DNA of 8,218 bases from an uncultured Veillonella sp. GTDB lineage: Bacteria > Bacillota > Negativicutes > Veillonellales > Veillonellaceae. The stretch is taken from assembly GCA_900549805.1 (NCBI GenBank), contig URPV01000055.1:1-8218 (forward strand). Direction: 5' to 3'. The notes below the pieces were generated by a model. The model did no database searches and was not told the DNA's origin. It saw only the letters and a program-made list of their open reading frames with translations. Below, one piece after another: positions 7,261 to 8,218 of the stretch; within the stretch, counting starts at the first letter, position 1, and each line of letters opens with the position of its first letter. Position numbers and translations under genes: made by a program.

Positions 7261-7289
7261 ATTATATACTGAAAGTAAATTTATGACTA
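7261..7289 (-). promoter_or_regulatory. Likely sigma-70 promoter of accC
   Basis: On the minus strand a perfect -10 TATAAT (7261-7266) is preceded, after 17 bases, by TAGTCA (7284-7289), which matches four of six -35 consensus positions. A start near 7254 would give a leader of about 69 nt. The weak -35 box leaves room for activator control. Confidence 0.68.
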
Positions 7290-7292
7290 GAT

Positions 7293-7305
7293 ACTAAGAC
7301 TTAGT
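7293..7305. promoter_or_regulatory. Short dyad just upstream of the accC -35 box (possible regulator site)
   Basis: ACTAAG-A-CTTAGT is a perfect inverted repeat of six bases around a single central base. It ends 3 bp from the -35 hexamer, a position where LysR-type activators often bind. The link to the neighbouring LysR gene is conjecture, and short A/T-rich dyads arise by chance. Confidence 0.33.
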
Positions 7306-7353
7306 TTTAATAAGCCTTCCTTACCTTTCCAGCCTTTCTTAGCTAGCCATAGC

Positions 7354-8218
7354 CTAACGGGGTACATGGTGATAGAGAGCCTCTACATAGGCCGATGCAT
7401 AGCGGCTAAGCTTCTTCTGCTTAGCCGTAATAATGCCCACTCGCATTTGCCCTGGTACATCCAAAGGCCGAGCCACTACATTTGGGTCATTGAGCTTAGC
7501 ATCAATCACACCAGTAGATACGGTGAAACCATGAAGACCATGGAGGAGGTTAAAGAGGGTCGCCCGGTCTCTCACCATGATTTGCTTATCAAATTCCAAG
7601 GTTGGCACAAACTCCTCTGCATAGGAGGCAGAGTTATGGCTGCCTTGTTCAAAAACAAGATAGGGATGAGGGTAAAGGTCTTCCATGCTAATGATCTCCT
7701 TATGAGCCAAAGGATCCTTATCGGACAAGAAGACATGAGGATGAGCCACGAATAGTTCTTCAAATTGTAGGTCATTTTTCTTGAGCATTTTACTCAAAAC
7801 CTGCTCATTTCTTTGACTCAAATAAAGGACTCCCACTTCAGAGCGACCAACGGATACATCGTCAATAATTTCGTAAGTCGTAGTCTCCCGAAGGGTAAAG
7901 TTATACTCGTCTGCATCATACTTGCGAATAACATCAACAAAGGCAGTAACCGCAAAGGAATAATGTTGGCAGGATACGGACAAGTGAGGCCGTCGGTGTT
8001 TCTCTCCTTGGAAGTGCTCTGCCATCACATCGGCCTGTTCCAAAATCTGCCGAGCATAGGAGAGCAATTCCTCTCCTTCCCGAGTCAATTCAACACCCTT
8101 ATTAGACCTAGTAAAGGCAGTAATACCCATTTCATTCTCCAAGTTGCGAATGGCGTTAGTCAAAGAAGGTTGTGCAATATAGAGCTTTTCCGCCGCTTCG
8201 GTCATATTCCCAGTCTCC
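7354..8218 (-). CDS. LysR-family transcriptional regulator, missing its first residues at the window edge
   Basis: The frame is open to the right edge, giving 287 visible residues that end at TAG (7354-7356). The visible start ETGNMTEAAEKLYIAQPSLTNAI is the middle of a LysR winged helix-turn-helix, whose family normally has about 15-20 residues before it; the Met at 8203-8205 is therefore internal. After the recognition helix come LENEMGITAFTRSNKGVELTREGEELL (wing) and a linker helix, then an effector-binding domain of about 210 residues beginning near LSVSCQHYSFAV. It should bind DNA as a tetramer and respond to a small metabolite, which cannot be read from sequence. It is co-oriented with accC, 168 bp upstream, with no convincing terminator between, so read-through and control of accC are both possible. 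LysR genes are more often divergent from their targets, so the true target may lie beyond the right edge. Confidence 0.92.
   Translation of the reverse strand, partial: ETGNMTEAAEKLYIAQPSLTNAIRNLENEMGITAFTRSNKGVELTREGEELLSYARQILEQADVMAEHFQGEKHRRPHLSVSCQHYSFAVTAFVDVIRKYDADEYNFTLRETTTYEIIDDVSVGRSEVGVLYLSQRNEQVLSKMLKKNDLQFEELFVAHPHVFLSDKDPLAHKEIISMEDLYPHPYLVFEQGSHNSASYAEEFVPTLEFDKQIMVRDRATLFNLLHGLHGFTVSTGVIDAKLNDPNVVARPLDVPGQMRVGIITAKQKKLSRYASAYVEALYHHVPR

Noticed and set aside
6124..7272. A 382-codon open frame on the plus strand, antisense to accC
   Set aside because: It lies almost wholly opposite a clearly conserved biotin carboxylase, has no recognisable domain and looks like a codon-bias shadow.
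7306..7353. Possible terminator after the LysR gene
   Set aside because: The stretch is rich in AAGG-type motifs but has no convincing G/C stem followed by a T-run on the minus strand.
8203..8205. ATG as the start of the LysR regulator
   Set aside because: The frame continues to the window edge with family-like residues (ETGN), and starting here would cut off the first part of the helix-turn-helix domain.

Overview
The window reads as a chromosomal housekeeping and transport region, probably from a diderm Firmicute (class Negativicutes, Veillonella/Dialister/Megasphaera-like). This placement is inferred from two features. Shine-Dalgarno sites are strong and Firmicute-like (e.g. GGAGGTGAT before livG). 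The left edge carries an ArnT/GT39-type membrane glycosyltransferase of the sort used to decorate LPS. No rRNA or other marker is present to confirm the genus.

Layout, left to right. Bases 1-927 (+) are the 3' part of the membrane glycosyltransferase. It converges on the next operon, and one near-perfect hairpin flanked by an A-run and a T-run (963-999) can terminate transcription from both sides. Bases 1023-5593 (-) hold a complete branched-chain amino-acid (HAAT family) ABC importer in the order livK-livH-livM-livG-livF: a lipoprotein receptor, two permeases and two ATPases. Gaps are 36, -1, 11 and 1 nt, and a clear sigma-70 type promoter (TTGACT-N17-CATAAT, 5657-5685) lies upstream of livK. 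A small dyad (5615-5631) sits in the livK leader. Bases 5767-5807 form a terminator that separates this operon from accC (5830-7185, -), a biotin carboxylase with its own promoter (7261-7289). Bases 7354-8218 (-) are a LysR-family regulator whose first residues lie beyond the right edge.

How the genes work together: LivK captures a branched-chain (or similar) amino acid outside the inner membrane, LivHM form the channel, and LivGF hydrolyse ATP. AccC carboxylates the biotin of a carrier protein encoded elsewhere, normally for malonyl-CoA synthesis. The LysR gene is co-oriented upstream of accC with no convincing terminator between them, so it may regulate accC or the liv operon, but nothing in the sequence proves this.

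No mobile element, CRISPR array, RNA gene or evident novel system was found. The most unusual item is inside accC: a tandem seven-residue duplication (DILKYKV/DILKVKY) in the ATP-grasp B-domain, where the usual family sequence is about five residues longer and different. The carboxylase also has a Pro-to-Gly change in its otherwise near-invariant VEHPVTE motif. All residues I could align to the known catalytic set are retained.
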